Of a DNA stretch of 64,000 nucleotides, positions 10,499-22,274 are shown piece by piece (position 1 is the first letter of the stretch; the number at the start of each line of letters is the position of its first letter). The notes under the pieces were generated by a model. That model saw only the letters and a program-made list of their open reading frames with translations. It was not told the DNA's origin and did not search any database. Made by a program: the position numbers and the translations under genes. The stretch spans positions 279,736 through 343,735 of the forward strand of contig NW_006499364.1 of NCBI RefSeq assembly GCF_000471905.2, written 5' to 3'. The stretch is from Amborella trichopoda (taxonomy: Eukaryota; Streptophyta; Magnoliopsida; Amborellales; Amborellaceae).

Positions 10499-11093
10499 TG
10501 ATGCAGGGAAAAAATAAAATTGGAATAAGAACAATGAAAAAAGAAAAAGTTGAGAGAATATACCCCCTCTCAAAGTCTGCAAAGGAACTCCAAAAATGAT
10601 CTCTTCACAAGACCAAGTTTTATTTAATTCTCATTCACTGATCTGTTACAGTGAGGGATTTCTTCCCTTTAAATAAGAAAAAAATAAACAAAAAAAAAAC
10701 TCATAAAAAATAATCTCCTAATTTCTTCACATACCACCTATATCTCTTCCCTATTTTCTCTCTTACTTTCTTATCTCTCACCACCCTCCTTAATGCCCCT
10801 CATTACTTGTTACACTTTTCCAAAAGATAACTCCAAAGTAAAATATAAACCCATATACCTAACTTAATATAAGATAAGCTTAAGAAACCCCATACGCACA
10901 TTAATACAAGATAGACTTAAAAACCAACTCACATCAAATAAAAGATATAAATATCCTAAAAAAATTCACGCCACACTCTATTTACTAACTAAAAATCAAG
11001 CACCAAAAGTTCTTCCACCTAACGTAACCTACCCAAAGGCAATTTCTACTCCTAAAATTAAACTTAAATTAAATCCCAATTTTATTTGCATCA
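10499..11093 (-). repeat. 5' LTR (in element orientation) of the small LTR element
   Basis: 595 bp. On the minus strand it begins TGATGCAAATAAAATTGGG and ends CCCTGCATCA. The next minus-strand bases, GTTGATTTCAAAGC, do not start with the TGG expected of the commonest primer-binding sites. Confidence 0.85.
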
Positions 11094-11884
11094 TGAAGCC
11101 CTTGTATTCTGAACTTCATCCTGCACCATCCATTGTGTGATGGCTGTTGTTGAGCCATGTTTGGCTCCTGTTGTGTTTAGCAAATGTTTCTGGAAATTTT
11201 ACCATCTCTAAGATTCAAATAGATTTACCCCTTTCATGCTTTTCTACCATAATGAAGTATGGTGTTTACAACTTCATGACGCACCACTCAATTCATGTTT
11301 GGTGGCTGTTATATCAATCTTGTACTGCTGGAATTTCATAACCATATTAAGCATCCATCTCTCATAAGTTTTCTTTTGAAATGATTAAGTGTTAGATATG
11401 TAAAGGGCCTTTCTCTTTATATTTTGTGATATAATTCTCATGCTATCTTGTGCAAACTATAAAAACTTCTTTGTTTCTGAAAATGCTAATAGAATTATAA
11501 CAATGAGCTCTCCTTTAGCTCCATGCACCAAAATTGGTCCCTTTTGGTCCCATAGTGTTTTGGAACTTTGAGCAAAACCCTAGGCCCGAAACTATTGCGT
11601 TTTGAGCCGGTTTTAGCCCCAAATTCTCCTCATTTGTTTCATATGGTTTTATGCCCAATCTTGAGTTGTTTTTGGGATCTGTAGGAGTATAAGAACTATA
11701 TTATGTGGTGGAAAGATTAATTTTATTCAAGGGATTAGATGGAAACCAGATCCTTCTTGCGCTATCGAGAGTGGGTGATAGTCAATGATTGTAATTATAT
11801 CAATGGGGTATTCGCACGGTGGTTATTGTGAAATCAACTTTCCATGGGATACTATAAACTCATGCACATTGTTGATTTTGATGG

Positions 11885-12330
11885 CAAAAACCCTTAGGAT
11901 GATCTAAAATTCAATTTCCATACCAACTTATGAAAGTTAAAGCTCAAAAACTATGCTAGATTGAACAGATCTATACACAATTGAAAATTCAAAAAATAGA
12001 TGATCTAGATAATGTGTTACAAGATATATTTTGTACCTTGGAATTTTGTTTTCTCATAGCCATACATCTCAAGTTCAAGATAATCACTTGTAATGTTTTT
12101 GACATTGCAATAACTTTTTAGGATGGATTTTTTAGGAAGATACAGTTTGAAACGAATATTGATTTGGAATAGCTTTCTTAGAAGGAAAAAGTTTATATCA
12201 GGTTTGAACCTTATGCTGTTGAAGCAAGTTGCACCACAAAAATCCTTTAGAAGAGGATGTTCTGACGTTGATGAACCCTTTGACCATTGAGATGTGTGGA
12301 TATGATGAAAAAAGGGGAATTTCAGGTACT
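11885..12330 (+). mobile_element. Degenerate MITE of the GGGTG(T/C)GG family
   Basis: It shares GATGATCTAGATAATGTGTT and ACAAGATA(T/G) with the copies at 5794 and 61095, and then AAAGTTTATATCAGG, TTTAGAAGAGGATGTTCTGA and CCATTGAGATGTGTGGATAT with the type at 6293. It looks like two related units joined head to tail. The ends are too worn to define. Confidence 0.5.
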
Positions 12331-12552
12331 AAAAATAGAGCAGTTTGTAATAAATTATTTGGATCGTCTATTTTCAAGTGTTTATACCCTTTTTGAAAGT
12401 TTACATTTCATAGCTAAGCCGGAAATAATCTTTAAACAAATTTTAGATGTGTGCCTTACTTCTACAATATTAGATGGGTGCCTTATACAAACCTCCCTTC
12501 CTAGAAATATTTCTAATTATTCCAAAAAATAAAATAGCAGTGATGTTCCTAT

Positions 12553-12597
12553 TTATCTTCTCTCTCTCTCTCTCCTTCCCCTTTTTTTTTTTTTTTT
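12553..12597. repeat. CT microsatellite and T run
   Basis: A short (CT)n tract followed by a run of Ts. Confidence 0.85.
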
Positions 12598-12987
12598 GAC
12601 AACATACTCATAATATGGCCACATCTCCTATCATTTTTTTGTCATGACTTATCATAGAAACCTTAGTTAATCCCTTACAACTCTTTGAGATATTTAAGCA
12701 CCCTATTAATTAATATTCATATGTTTGCCCACGAGATTTAAATATGATTATTGTAAATAATATAATGAATTTAAGAACACTAAAATAGGAGAAAACAATC
12801 AAATGCATAGGAAATGTACAATGAGACCATTTTCTTTTGAAACAAGGAGCTCATGATCACCGTTGATAGATAGATTTAAAATCAAAAAGTTAAAGGATGT
12901 GTCATTATTTGGACACGAAGCCCAAATAAAACTTCTCGAACATTACAACATACTTTAGCCTATTGGATTTCACATCATCATCATTTA

Positions 12988-13069
12988 AGTCTTATCCTTG
13001 ACCATATACTACAAGACCATTGATTTTTTAGTACGAGGATAAGACTCAGTAGTCTTGTAGTATATGGTC
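12988..13069. repeat. Perfect 18-bp inverted repeat with nested arms
   Basis: GACCATATACTACAAGAC (13000-13017) is the exact reverse complement of GTCTTGTAGTATATGGTC (13052-13069). A second arm, AGTCTTATCC (about 12988) with GGATAAGACT (about 13037), is interleaved. The whole could fold as a hairpin or be the joined ends of an old foldback element. Confidence 0.7.
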
Positions 13070-13079
13070 CTACTCTTAT

Positions 13080-13435
13080 AACATGTTATTTGATGTTATC
13101 TCAGACCATCCTGTTGCCTTGGAGTCCATGTCAAGTGATTCGAGTCTTATGCATAACAAACAAAACAAGATCATAATTGAGGGTGATTCCAATCATTTGA
13201 TTAATTGGTTCAAAGGTGAACTGCAGATACCATGGACGCTGATCATCATTTTTGATGAAATCATAGCCATCACAAAGAATTTAGTTCATCGTTTTTTATG
13301 AAATCAAAGCTATCACAAAGAATTCTGGTACAGAGTTCATGCATTGCTATAGGGATTCCAATAAGAAGGCAAATGCCCTAGCAAGACAGGAGAATGGAAG
13401 ACCAATTTTGATGGTCAACAGGCTTTGAGATATTG
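13080..13435 (+). pseudogene. L1-type LINE RNase H tail, fragment
   Basis: Frames read IIEGDSNHLINWFKGELQIP and, further on, FMHCYRDSNKKANALARQ. These match the plant L1 RNase H signature (xIEGDSxxxIxW ... HxxREANxxADxLA). It is 5'-truncated and contains an internal duplication (ATCATAGCCATCACAAAGAA repeated as ATCAAAGCTATCACAAAGAA). Confidence 0.65.
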
Positions 13436-13829
13436 CATAGCAGTGTTGGCCTTCTTTTTATATAGGAGAATTTGTCAAAATTATTGAAATACCCATTAGA
13501 GATTAGTATTTAATGTTTTGCCCATTTGCAACTATGTCAAGACAATGTAGTTTTTATGAGTATTTTGACATTAAATTAAAAAATATGGATTAAGTGTTAA
13601 ATTGTTCAACTCTGGTGGATGATTTGACAAATTTCCCTTTTATCTATATAAAGTGACAAGTTAATATTAAAGGGAAAGGTTTCTATACTTTCCCTACAGC
13701 ATAGAAGATCTATGCTTTCCCTACCATTCAGCCGTCCAATTTTGATCAAGTGAGCCACTCACTGTTTGATCTTAAGATCCAACGTCTCAAAGTATTTTAT
13801 TTTTAGTTTTTTTATACAAATTGTATGAA
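13436..13829. other. No gene seen
   Basis: AT-rich sequence after the LINE fragment; no poly(A) tail or target duplication is evident. Confidence 0.45.
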
Positions 13830-14108
13830 TATGAAATTTAGTATATGTCATATTCTCATTGGGGTGCACCTATAAAATATATTAAAAATAATTTTTCGAT
13901 AAAATATAATTATCAAAATACCTTTGAAATTTTCACAGGGTATTTTGATCATTTTATTTTATTAGAAATATTTAAATTTGGTATATGTCATATTCTTATT
14001 GGGGTGCACCTATAAATATATTAAAAATAATTTTTCGATAAAATATAATTATCAAAATACCCCCTGAAATTTTCAAAGCATATTTTGATCATTTTATTTA
14101 ATTGAAAT
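13830..14108. repeat. Two direct copies of a ~137-bp unit
   Basis: TATATGTCATATTCTCATTG, GGGGTGCACCTATAAA, AATAATTTTTCGATAAAATA and TATTTTGATCATTTTATTT occur in the same order twice, about 138 bp apart, with few differences. Confidence 0.85.
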
Positions 14109-14439
14109 TTTTTTTTAAATGCCCAAGTGTCAAAATAGTTGATAAAAAAAAAATTAAAAATAAAATAGTGTAGAGATGTGACATCGTGATTGTGGCAATC
14201 TTATTCTTCCATTCGATAAGAGGAAGTATATAAATTTTCTGTTGTACGAAAAACATAAAAAGCTTGCCCAATATTAAAAGATGAGAAAAAGTGAAGCCTC
14301 TATCTCCCTTATTCAAATCTTTACCGGAATCTAAGATATTGCAAAGGATTTTCACCTCACTTGTGCCTAATGATGAACAAACGCTACCCAACCAAACTAG
14401 GATGATCGCTTCTCTACATATATTCCTTTTTTAGTGAAA

Positions 14440-15062
14440 GGTGGATTTGACAATTGCCTCAAATTTGTCAAAACAAAAAGTGGATTTGAATGGCCTCAAA
14501 TTTGTCAAAATAAGCACTTTTAGGAGATAAATACATACCACTAATAATTAATGGCTTATCTATAGGATTGTCTACAAAGAGATCATTTATCTTTCATACA
14601 TAGATGTCACAATCATTCTCCTCTCTTAAATTTCAAAATGGAATGGCCTCAAATTTGTCACAATCATTCTGGTCTCTTAAATTTCAAAATAGAATGCCCC
14701 CAAATTTGTCAAAATAAGCAGCTTTTAGGAGATAGATACATACCACTAATAATTAATAATTAATAGCTTATGTATGAAATTCCCTACAAAATAATTAATA
14801 ATTAATGGCTTATATATGGGATTGCTTACAAAAAAATCATTTATCTTTTATACATGGAAGTCACAATCATCGTCTACAAAGAGATCATTTATAAAACACA
14901 ATCATTGTCTACAAAGAGATCATTTATCTTTTATATATAGATATCATAATCATTCTCGTCTCTTAAATTTCAAAATGAATATGGCATTATCTACAAAGAT
15001 ATTTTTCTTTTGTATATAGAGATCACAATCATTCGTCCCTTAAATTTTAAAATGAATAGTTA
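14440..15062. repeat. Cluster of overlapping short tandem duplications
   Basis: Blocks such as CCTCAAATTTGTCAAAATAA, AGATACATACCACTAATAAT, TCTACAAAGAGATCATTTAT and CTCTTAAATTTCAAAAT recur three to five times in shuffled order. There is no coding signal. Confidence 0.75.
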
Positions 15063-15472
15063 TCAGAGTGTGTCATTGACACAATTCAAAAAAAAAAAAA
15101 AAAAAAAATCTTATTACGTGACTCACCTCAAGCAAAATCAATGAAAAATTCAAATAATTTTATACATAATACAAGATGAAAAGAGTCCACAAAATAACAT
15201 TATCCATAAGATTTTAGATGCCCTTACAATGCATGCTATTCTTTTTTTTGGTTCCTTTCATTTTCCTTTCACTTTCCTACACTTCTCAACTACTTCCTCA
15301 ACTTCTTAAGCTTCCATGTTGACTTGCTTTTCCCCAAAATATTTACAAGAACAAGCCATCAGCAATGGTGCAAGTACATTTCCATGTTCCGAAAATATAA
15401 CCCACTTCTTCTGAAGCCTCTCTCTCTTTTGTTTAAAACCCATTTCACATACTAATGAACTTTCCATACTCC
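15063..15472. other. 3' flank of the NTMC2T6 gene
   Basis: Immediately downstream (minus-strand sense) of the stop at 15473, so it should hold the 3' untranslated region. It contains an A run at about 15089-15107. No canonical AATAAA was seen on the minus strand near the stop. Confidence 0.45.
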
Positions 15473-16831
15473 TTACAAAGCCACTCCTTTCTCATTCATA
15501 ACCTCTTTAAACGCCTGTGAATTTAAGTAACCCTCAACCCCTGGGATCCCATTCCCATGCCCACCATCGCCAGACCGTACAACATCACTCTCTGAACCAT
15601 CCATCCTTCGAGATTCCCCCGTTTGATCGACAGCAGAAGTGGGCTCAGTACCTGTTGTAGATACCATAGGGTTATGTTCCTCTAGTGCAAGTGGGTGATG
15701 TTCTCCTAGACATAGGTCCCCCCAAAATCCATTGGAGGCCTCGCTACATCCAACTTGAGGCATGTCGAGATGGTCGAGCTCTTCCAAATGTTTTCTTTGA
15801 GGTGGCTCCAGCTTGGTTCCATCGGAAACTTTGATGTGCTCACTTTGAGGGGGATCTGAGCCTAAAGAATGTCCCCTTTGAAGCCGATCTAAACCTGTGT
15901 GACTTTCCTTTTGATCCAGGTCCGGCTTGTCAAAGCCTTTGGAAAGCTCTCTTTGAGGTGGGTTCAGCTTATTAGGTTGTTTGTACATGCCTTTCGAGTA
16001 TTCCTTTGAGGCGGAGTCTTTGTCTTTAGATTGTTCCATTTGAGGTGAGGTTGAGCCCTTGGATTCCTCTCTTTGAGATGATGTTTCAAGCTTGTTGGGT
16101 CGGTCGAAGCCCCTCTTGCTAAGGACATGGGTCAAGCCATGAGCCGATTTACCAGCCTGCCTCAATATGCTCTTTGCCTTTTCCTTAACACCCCTAGGGC
16201 TGCTATCCATCTCCGCCTTTTGGGGACTTAGCCCCTCTTCGTCCCTTTTAAGAACCTCTAGCTCCTCTAGTTCGTGTTGTACCTCCTCAGGCACATCATT
16301 TAACACTAACATCACACCGACCGCTCTATTACTAACTAGTTTAGGCTCAATAGGCCGAAGCGGTTTTCTTTCTTCCTTGATCTTGGGTGGCTCATCATGG
16401 CTCTTTGGGCTCCTACAAAAAATACTTTGGATCTTTCGTAGTTTCCTCGCGATTGCACCATGTTTATGGCTTATGTCAGTTGTGGCATTGTCATCTTCGC
16501 TGCCAGTTTCATTGTCCTGGGATCCATTCCCTGTAAAACGGGGGCTATCCATGTTGCTTGGATCCTCTCTGTGGATTAGGGTTTCAGGGTGCATGGCTTT
16601 CCCCTTTCTAGGCTCCCAAGTTTGGGAGGTGTCACTCCCAGGTCGATATACACAGAGGGCAGGGTGATCTTGGCCATCAATTTTGAGGGGTTCGAATTCG
16701 TCCGCCCAGTTAGAGGGAGACTTGTCTTGAGATTTTGTGTGGTTAACTTCACGGTCAGTAACTTCAGTCACTGGTATGTCATTATGGGCTGCTGCTTTGG
16801 GTTTTGATGGTTCATCATCATCAGGATTCTC
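15473..16831 (-). CDS. NTMC2T6: NTMC2T6 exon 12 (charged C-terminal tail and stop)
   Basis: 452 codons plus TAA, starting ENPDDDEPSK after the acceptor ATGCAG. It is rich in Ser, Glu, Lys and Pro, and probably disordered. Two conserved-looking basic amphipathic patches stand out: HGAIARKLRKIQSIFCRSPK and VKEKAKSILRQAGKSAHGLT. Between residues about 660 and 790 there are loose repeats of the type PPQRELSKGFDKPDL / PPQSEHIKVSDGTKL / PPQRKHLEELDHLD. Antisense open frames in this stretch are shadows. Confidence 0.9.
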   Translation of the reverse strand, partial: ENPDDDEPSKPKAAAHNDIPVTEVTDREVNHTKSQDKSPSNWADEFEPLKIDGQDHPALCVYRPGSDTSQTWEPRKGKAMHPETLIHREDPSNMDSPRFTGNGSQDNETGSEDDNATTDISHKHGAIARKLRKIQSIFCRSPKSHDEPPKIKEERKPLRPIEPKLVSNRAVGVMLVLNDVPEEVQHELEELEVLKRDEEGLSPQKAEMDSSPRGVKEKAKSILRQAGKSAHGLTHVLSKRGFDRPNKLETSSQREESKGSTSPQMEQSKDKDSASKEYSKGMYKQPNKLNPPQRELSKGFDKPDLDQKESHTGLDRLQRGHSLGSDPPQSEHIKVSDGTKLEPPQRKHLEELDHLDMPQVGCSEASNGFWGDLCLGEHHPLALEEHNPMVSTTGTEPTSAVDQTGESRRMDGSESDVVRSGDGGHGNGIPGVEGYLNSQAFKEVMNEKGVAL

Positions 16832-19800
16832 CTGCATGAATTATGGTTATTTTAGTTTAGAAAAATTGTCTGTTGAGACTGACAAATTACATTCCTAGTG
16901 AAGTACTTGCTCAAGTGATATCAAGTGTGTTGTGACCTCAATGATCACAATAATAAAAACGTTAGAAACGGTTTTAGGGATTTATCACTGTCAAATGAGT
17001 GGGTTGGAAGGTAATGGACGAGCGTGGGTCCTGCCAAACACATCAAAGATTGTCAGATTGACATGACTATATAAATCATTGCATACTGTACCTTCAAAAT
17101 TCAATGTTTATCCCGGAAACGTTGGAGAAATTCTTGGTGAAATAAATAGAATAAACCAATGTTTTTTTACAAAATGGACAAATCAGTTCTCCACTAGACT
17201 GATATAGATCGCCGGTTCTGATTAAGATTGCTTGATCCTGGGTGATGGAGGTGAAATTATTGAGAAAAATAAAAAATTAAAAATCATAGATGAAAAATGA
17301 TTTGAAAACAGATAAGACAAATGGTTGACTTGATAAGAAAATATCTGAGTTGGCAAATAAAAAATGATCGATTGACTTTTCTATCAGAAAAGGCGATTTT
17401 TCACTCTTGACTAAAAAATCAGAAAATGGTGATATACAAAATTATTGAATTTCGTTTAGATAAACATAAAATAGATAAAATTATTACAAGAAGCCAGAAA
17501 CTGACGAGTTAAGGTATTTAGATGAAGTATATCTAAATCAGATTCAAATCTCCTAAAATCACAGTTTAAAAGAAAAAACAATTCTAAATCGATTGATTTT
17601 TTTAGGTTTCTTTTACACAAGTACATCCAAATCAGATTCAAATCTACACAAATCAGTGTTTAAAATTAAAAACTTAAATTGATTGTAACATTATTATTAT
17701 TTTTTTAAACAGTTAAACAGATCCGTCTTACAACAGTTTTTTCATCCCAAAACTAGTTTTGACCTGAAAATCTTCTTTGCTAATTGGATAAAGGGGGGTC
17801 CAAAACTAAGGTTTGAGACAAATTTGCAAGAAACTGTGGGAGAAATGATAGAGAAAATATGGAAAAGACGGACCAAGGGATTTGAGCTCAAAAATGGAGA
17901 AACTTTTAAGTTTCCATCTTGCCCTAAAGCAGTTTCGATCCAAAAAGATATGTTCTTTATCTGACAGCTGGATACAAAAATAAAATCTTGATAGAAATTA
18001 GACAAAAGATTAGGGAAATGAGAAAATTGGATTTTTTTCTTTTGGATAAGTAATGAGAAAATTGGATTTGTTTTATGAAAAATGCCCCATTTCCAAGAGC
18101 TCCAACAATACACAAGGAAGAATCATCCAGTTCTCTGTCATAGAACCGGATAATTCTCAGATTGAATTATCCACTTCTATAACAAGAACTGGAAATTGAA
18201 GTTGAGGATTGGGTAGATTCTCAATTATGTAAGGGAATCGACCTAGTAGGTCACTGATCCGATCTTGGGAAATTTTTTCTTAACACTGGAATAAACTAGT
18301 AGAAGATAAAGAAAGTAAAAATTCTGAAAGAAATAAGAAAGAAAGAATTGGAATGTAATATCAGGAATTGGAATTTACAGGAATTTGGGATTCAATTTGG
18401 GATTTTCCTTGGGAGATATCAGGAAGGAATTGGAATGTAATATTAAGAGAAATCTTGTCTTTCATTATATAGATCACAATATTTTCAGAAGATCTTGAAA
18501 CAATTAGTCTTTCATTATATAGATCAGTGATCTGTCACAGAGCAGGGCTCAAAGGTTGGACACTCCAAGTGACATTTGGAAGTGGCCCTTCCACCGACCC
18601 CAAAGTGGCTTTGGTGGCCATTCAGCTAACATCATCCATTATTCAGATTGAATTTCAATTTAAATTGGATGAGCAGATGAAACTTCTTCTGAAAGCCAAA
18701 ATTCAAAAGACAAGTGCGCACCTTTCCATCAGGCTCAGCATCAAGAATGGTGACTGCAATATGCAGCCTCCCCTTTTTGATGTTCTTTAGAGGTAACCAC
18801 TTGTCATGACGCTGCCCACCCCTCAGGTCACTGATATTCAGGGAACAGTCCCTGACGATGATAGAGAAGTTCAGTGTATTCAGCAATCCACAAAGCCAAT
18901 GAACATTCCAGGCTTGTTGCAGAGTTATTGCAGAGTTATTGCATACAAATACAAGTAAAAATAAAACTCTCTCTCTCTCTCTCTCTCGGAGAGAGACAGA
19001 GACCTCTGGTCCCCCAGTCACAATTTTCTTCCCTAAGGCTTCAACACCAAAGCATATTACGAAAACAAAGAAAAATCCATCTCTCTCTCTCTCGGAGAGA
19101 GACAGAGGCCTCTGGTCCCCCAGTCACAATTCTCTTCCCTAAGGCTTCAACACCAAAGCATATTACGAAAAAAAAAGAAAAATCCATCCTTGATCATGTA
19201 TGTCCTAAAAGATTAACAGGGTTTAGAAGCAAACCCAAGAGTGTCATCATAAAAATGGTCCTTGTCGAGGACTTCAAGGATGAGCATATTTGGTGACTCC
19301 CATGTACAGATGGGAATTTTGAAATCCTCTTGCCACTTGGGAGCCAGTGTTTTCTTTTGGACTTTTGTCTTGAATCTGTAAGGACCCATATGACCACGCA
19401 CATAAGGATCTGCCAGCCCTGCCACATTTGCATCTCTTTTAAATTTCTTAGCCAAAATTGACATCTTGAATGAAAATCTCTAGAAATTTAGATATTTATT
19501 TGATAAATTATTGGGGGGAGAGAGAGAGAGAGTAGAAGAGCTTGCACCATTTGGATCAGAGGGTTTCATTTCTGCTGCTTCAATGATTTCCACCTTGGCA
19601 AAGGCAATAGGTTGTTTCTCATCAATATCAAACCAATTTCCTGGGATATTTGAGAAAGAATCAGAAGCGCCTAGTAACCAACATGTTAACAAAATTGCAA
19701 GTTTGATTTTGGACAAACAGAACCAGTTACTTGTCAACTGTGAAGCACAAACATGAACACAGGCATCTGACATGACAAGAAGGTATGGTAACCTCAAAAA

Positions 19801-21608
19801 CTGGGACACAGAATAAAATGTAACACAAAAAATTTATAAATTTTCAAAGAAAAATCCCAAATATGCAAAAAGAAAAAACAAACCTACAAAATAAATGAAA
19901 CTATAAACTAAATGAATTGTTTCTCTGGTACAATGCATGACAAATATGCAAAAAGAAAAAACAAACCTACAAAATAAATGAAACTATAAACTAAATGAAT
20001 TGTTTCTCTGGTACAATGCATGAAGAAATGAAAGGCTTGAAGACCATTCGTTACTTTGATGACAGCCCAACAGTAATCATCTAGCAGGGGAAATTGTTCT
20101 ATAATTTCACTGAAATAAATAAACAAGACAACATTTGGCAATGACAAACAGGTCAAAGCAAATGTATCATTGGAAGGGATGGGATACTATACTTCGTACA
20201 AGTATTTCCTTCATACGAGGAACACCATTCAGGTACTCCAACCAAACATCCATCGTCCATACTTATCTATGGGCTGTGGATTAACTGTCTCCACTAAAAA
20301 GAGGTAGCTATGAAAGTGGGCCACAACTAATGATCCATTGTCCGTGGATCAACATGTAATGGTAGATAGTTTGGGTCTGAGCACGCTATTCCATATGTAT
20401 ACCCAGCATGGAACAATTACCCGAGTTGAAAACAAGGATCACTTTTAACGAACACAAAGGCACTTCTAAATACATAGATATTTCCATTCATCAGTTTGAA
20501 GGAAGATTATGAAATTCAAATTGCATTGACCATGATTCATGAAACCTCCTCTGAAATCTAGAGCGCTGTGGAATGAAACCCATCAAAGTACCAGCTAACC
20601 AACACATCATATAAAGACTCAACTAAGCATAAAATCAATAATTTATATTTTACATTCCACGACCTGAAAAGTTTTTTCTTTACAAAACTTCTATATGTAA
20701 TGCGATAAAGCAAATAAAGCGAAATGCAAGAGAATAACAAAACAAAAACAAAGTGTACAGAATATACCCTTGATGATCTAAACTGCTTATCAATATTTAC
20801 AATACCCTTTTTTCCTCAAATGCACCCAGTATAGCAAAGAGATGCCCAAACGTAGTAGCTCACACTGATCTACTTATATAATCCATGTATCAAAACCAAA
20901 GAAAAGAAAAGAAATTGACCGCGAAAAGTAAGATGACAACCCCCGTCTATTATAGGGATTAATTTCAAGAGTAAGAAGTTGAATAGGAACTCATTTTGGA
21001 ATGGATGTAGAGTCCTATCGTCATCTCCCACACCCGCCCACCCCCCCTACCCCCCCCCCCCCCTCCCCTCCCTCCCCTTCTTTTCCCCCCCAACCCTACA
21101 AGGGTGGAGTCCTCAAATTTAAAAAGCCTATCCTTTCAACAACCAGCAAATGAATGGAGACCAGTGCCTGGATATGATGCCTTTTCAAGCCAACCATTTC
21201 TTGCAGTGTTTTCCTACTATCCTTGGTTTGCTTCCCCTATTCTTCTTCATTTCTTCAAGTCAACTGCTTGAATTAATTTTCAGCACACAAATATAAAACA
21301 AAGCACCAAAAGCCTGTGACTTACCAGGAAAAAAAAAAAAAAAGCGAGAGAGAAAAGAGGGAAAAAGATGTAGGCCCCCTTGCCAAAAAAATGCATCCCA
21401 TTTATAGACCCTGCGGTCTAGAAAAAAGCCTGATGACTCCCCTCGAACTTCCTTCATATTGAACATGACACCCCCTCCCCACCTTTTTGTCCATACAATT
21501 TACTATACTGTCCCTAGTCATTTGTCTAAGTCCAGCTTCATCTAAAAATAATGAATTAGCTATTCAAAACCCAATCTTTCAAGAATACCCCCATCTCTCC
21601 CCCTTCAT

Positions 21609-21640
<32 letters not shown>

Positions 21641-22228
21641 ACACACACACACACTCACACACACAAGCACACACACTCTCTCTCTACCCCATCATCCAAT
21701 CTCTCTCTAAACCTTCCCCTCAAGCTCTCTCTCTACCCCTTCCTTCACCCACTCTCTATCTCACGATCTCTCTCCATCCTTTCAGTTTCATGAACCAGGG
21801 TGCTCTCTCCCCCTCTCTCTCAAATGTTTGCCCCCAAAACTAAAACCATCATCTCTCAAATTTCCCCAACCACTCATTTTCATGAACCAAGGTTCTCTCA
21901 TTCTTCCTCTACCCTCTCAGCTATATAGAGCCTCCATGATTGCCAGGCATCATCGACTGCTCCAGAAGTTAGGCGGGAACATATAGGGCCTTCTATATGC
22001 TTTGAAGTTTTTGATGATTTCTTAAGGTTCAGAATTTGATTTTTAATGCCTCGCTCATCAACTCTCATCGCATCTTTGTTCACCATTGCATCAAATTCGT
22101 TCAGGAAAAGAACTGTAATTGTCAGTTACTAAAATCTGTTTAAGAATGACTTTTTGATTTAAAAAGAAAATCAACTGCCAAACACCAAATTCTTCTTATT
22201 CAGTGTGATGTGGGGGGGGGGGGGGGGA

Positions 22229-22274
<46 letters not shown>

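Larger units (their letters stand above)
9255..11093 (-). mobile_element. Complete small non-autonomous Gypsy-type LTR retrotransposon
   Basis: Two direct repeats (9255-9888 and 10499-11093) that begin TGA(A/T)GCAGGGAAAAA and end TTTTATTTGCATCA bracket about 610 bp. The target duplication TGAAG is exact (9250-9254 and 11094-11098). The element reads on the minus strand: an interior start MPPKANPTPAMDDRYGHAIE at about 10413 looks like a Gypsy gag N-terminus, and it soon hits stops. Near the other end, frames give FEFDKLEVELLSIQGE just before a purine-rich AGGGAGAA, which looks like a pol/3' tail and polypurine tract. Most of gag-pol is deleted, so it could move only with help. Confidence 0.88.
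7473..11880 (+). mobile_element. Long LTR (copy 1), interrupted by a smaller element
   Basis: It starts with TGTTGGATATATATCC just after the satellite array. It shares ordered blocks with 28977-32350 and with the reverse complement of 43795-46472: CACAGTGGGAGTGACCAG, a (TA)n(GT)n tract, GAGTGCATATACTTGGGGGC, a block near 8335 rich in GGCACACAAATAGCTAATG, a TATA box and GAGCAAAACCCTAGG. I infer a long terminal repeat of one retrotransposon family, here with no neighbouring coding region, so perhaps a solo LTR. The element 9255-11093 interrupts it. The right limit is uncertain. Confidence 0.55.

Noticed and set aside
16167-16667. 166-codon plus-strand frame
   Set aside because: It lies opposite the last NTMC2T6 exon, which has strong family support; it is an antisense shadow.
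21487-21843. 118-codon frame with His/Thr repeats
   Set aside because: It is a translation of the AC and CT microsatellites within the palindrome.
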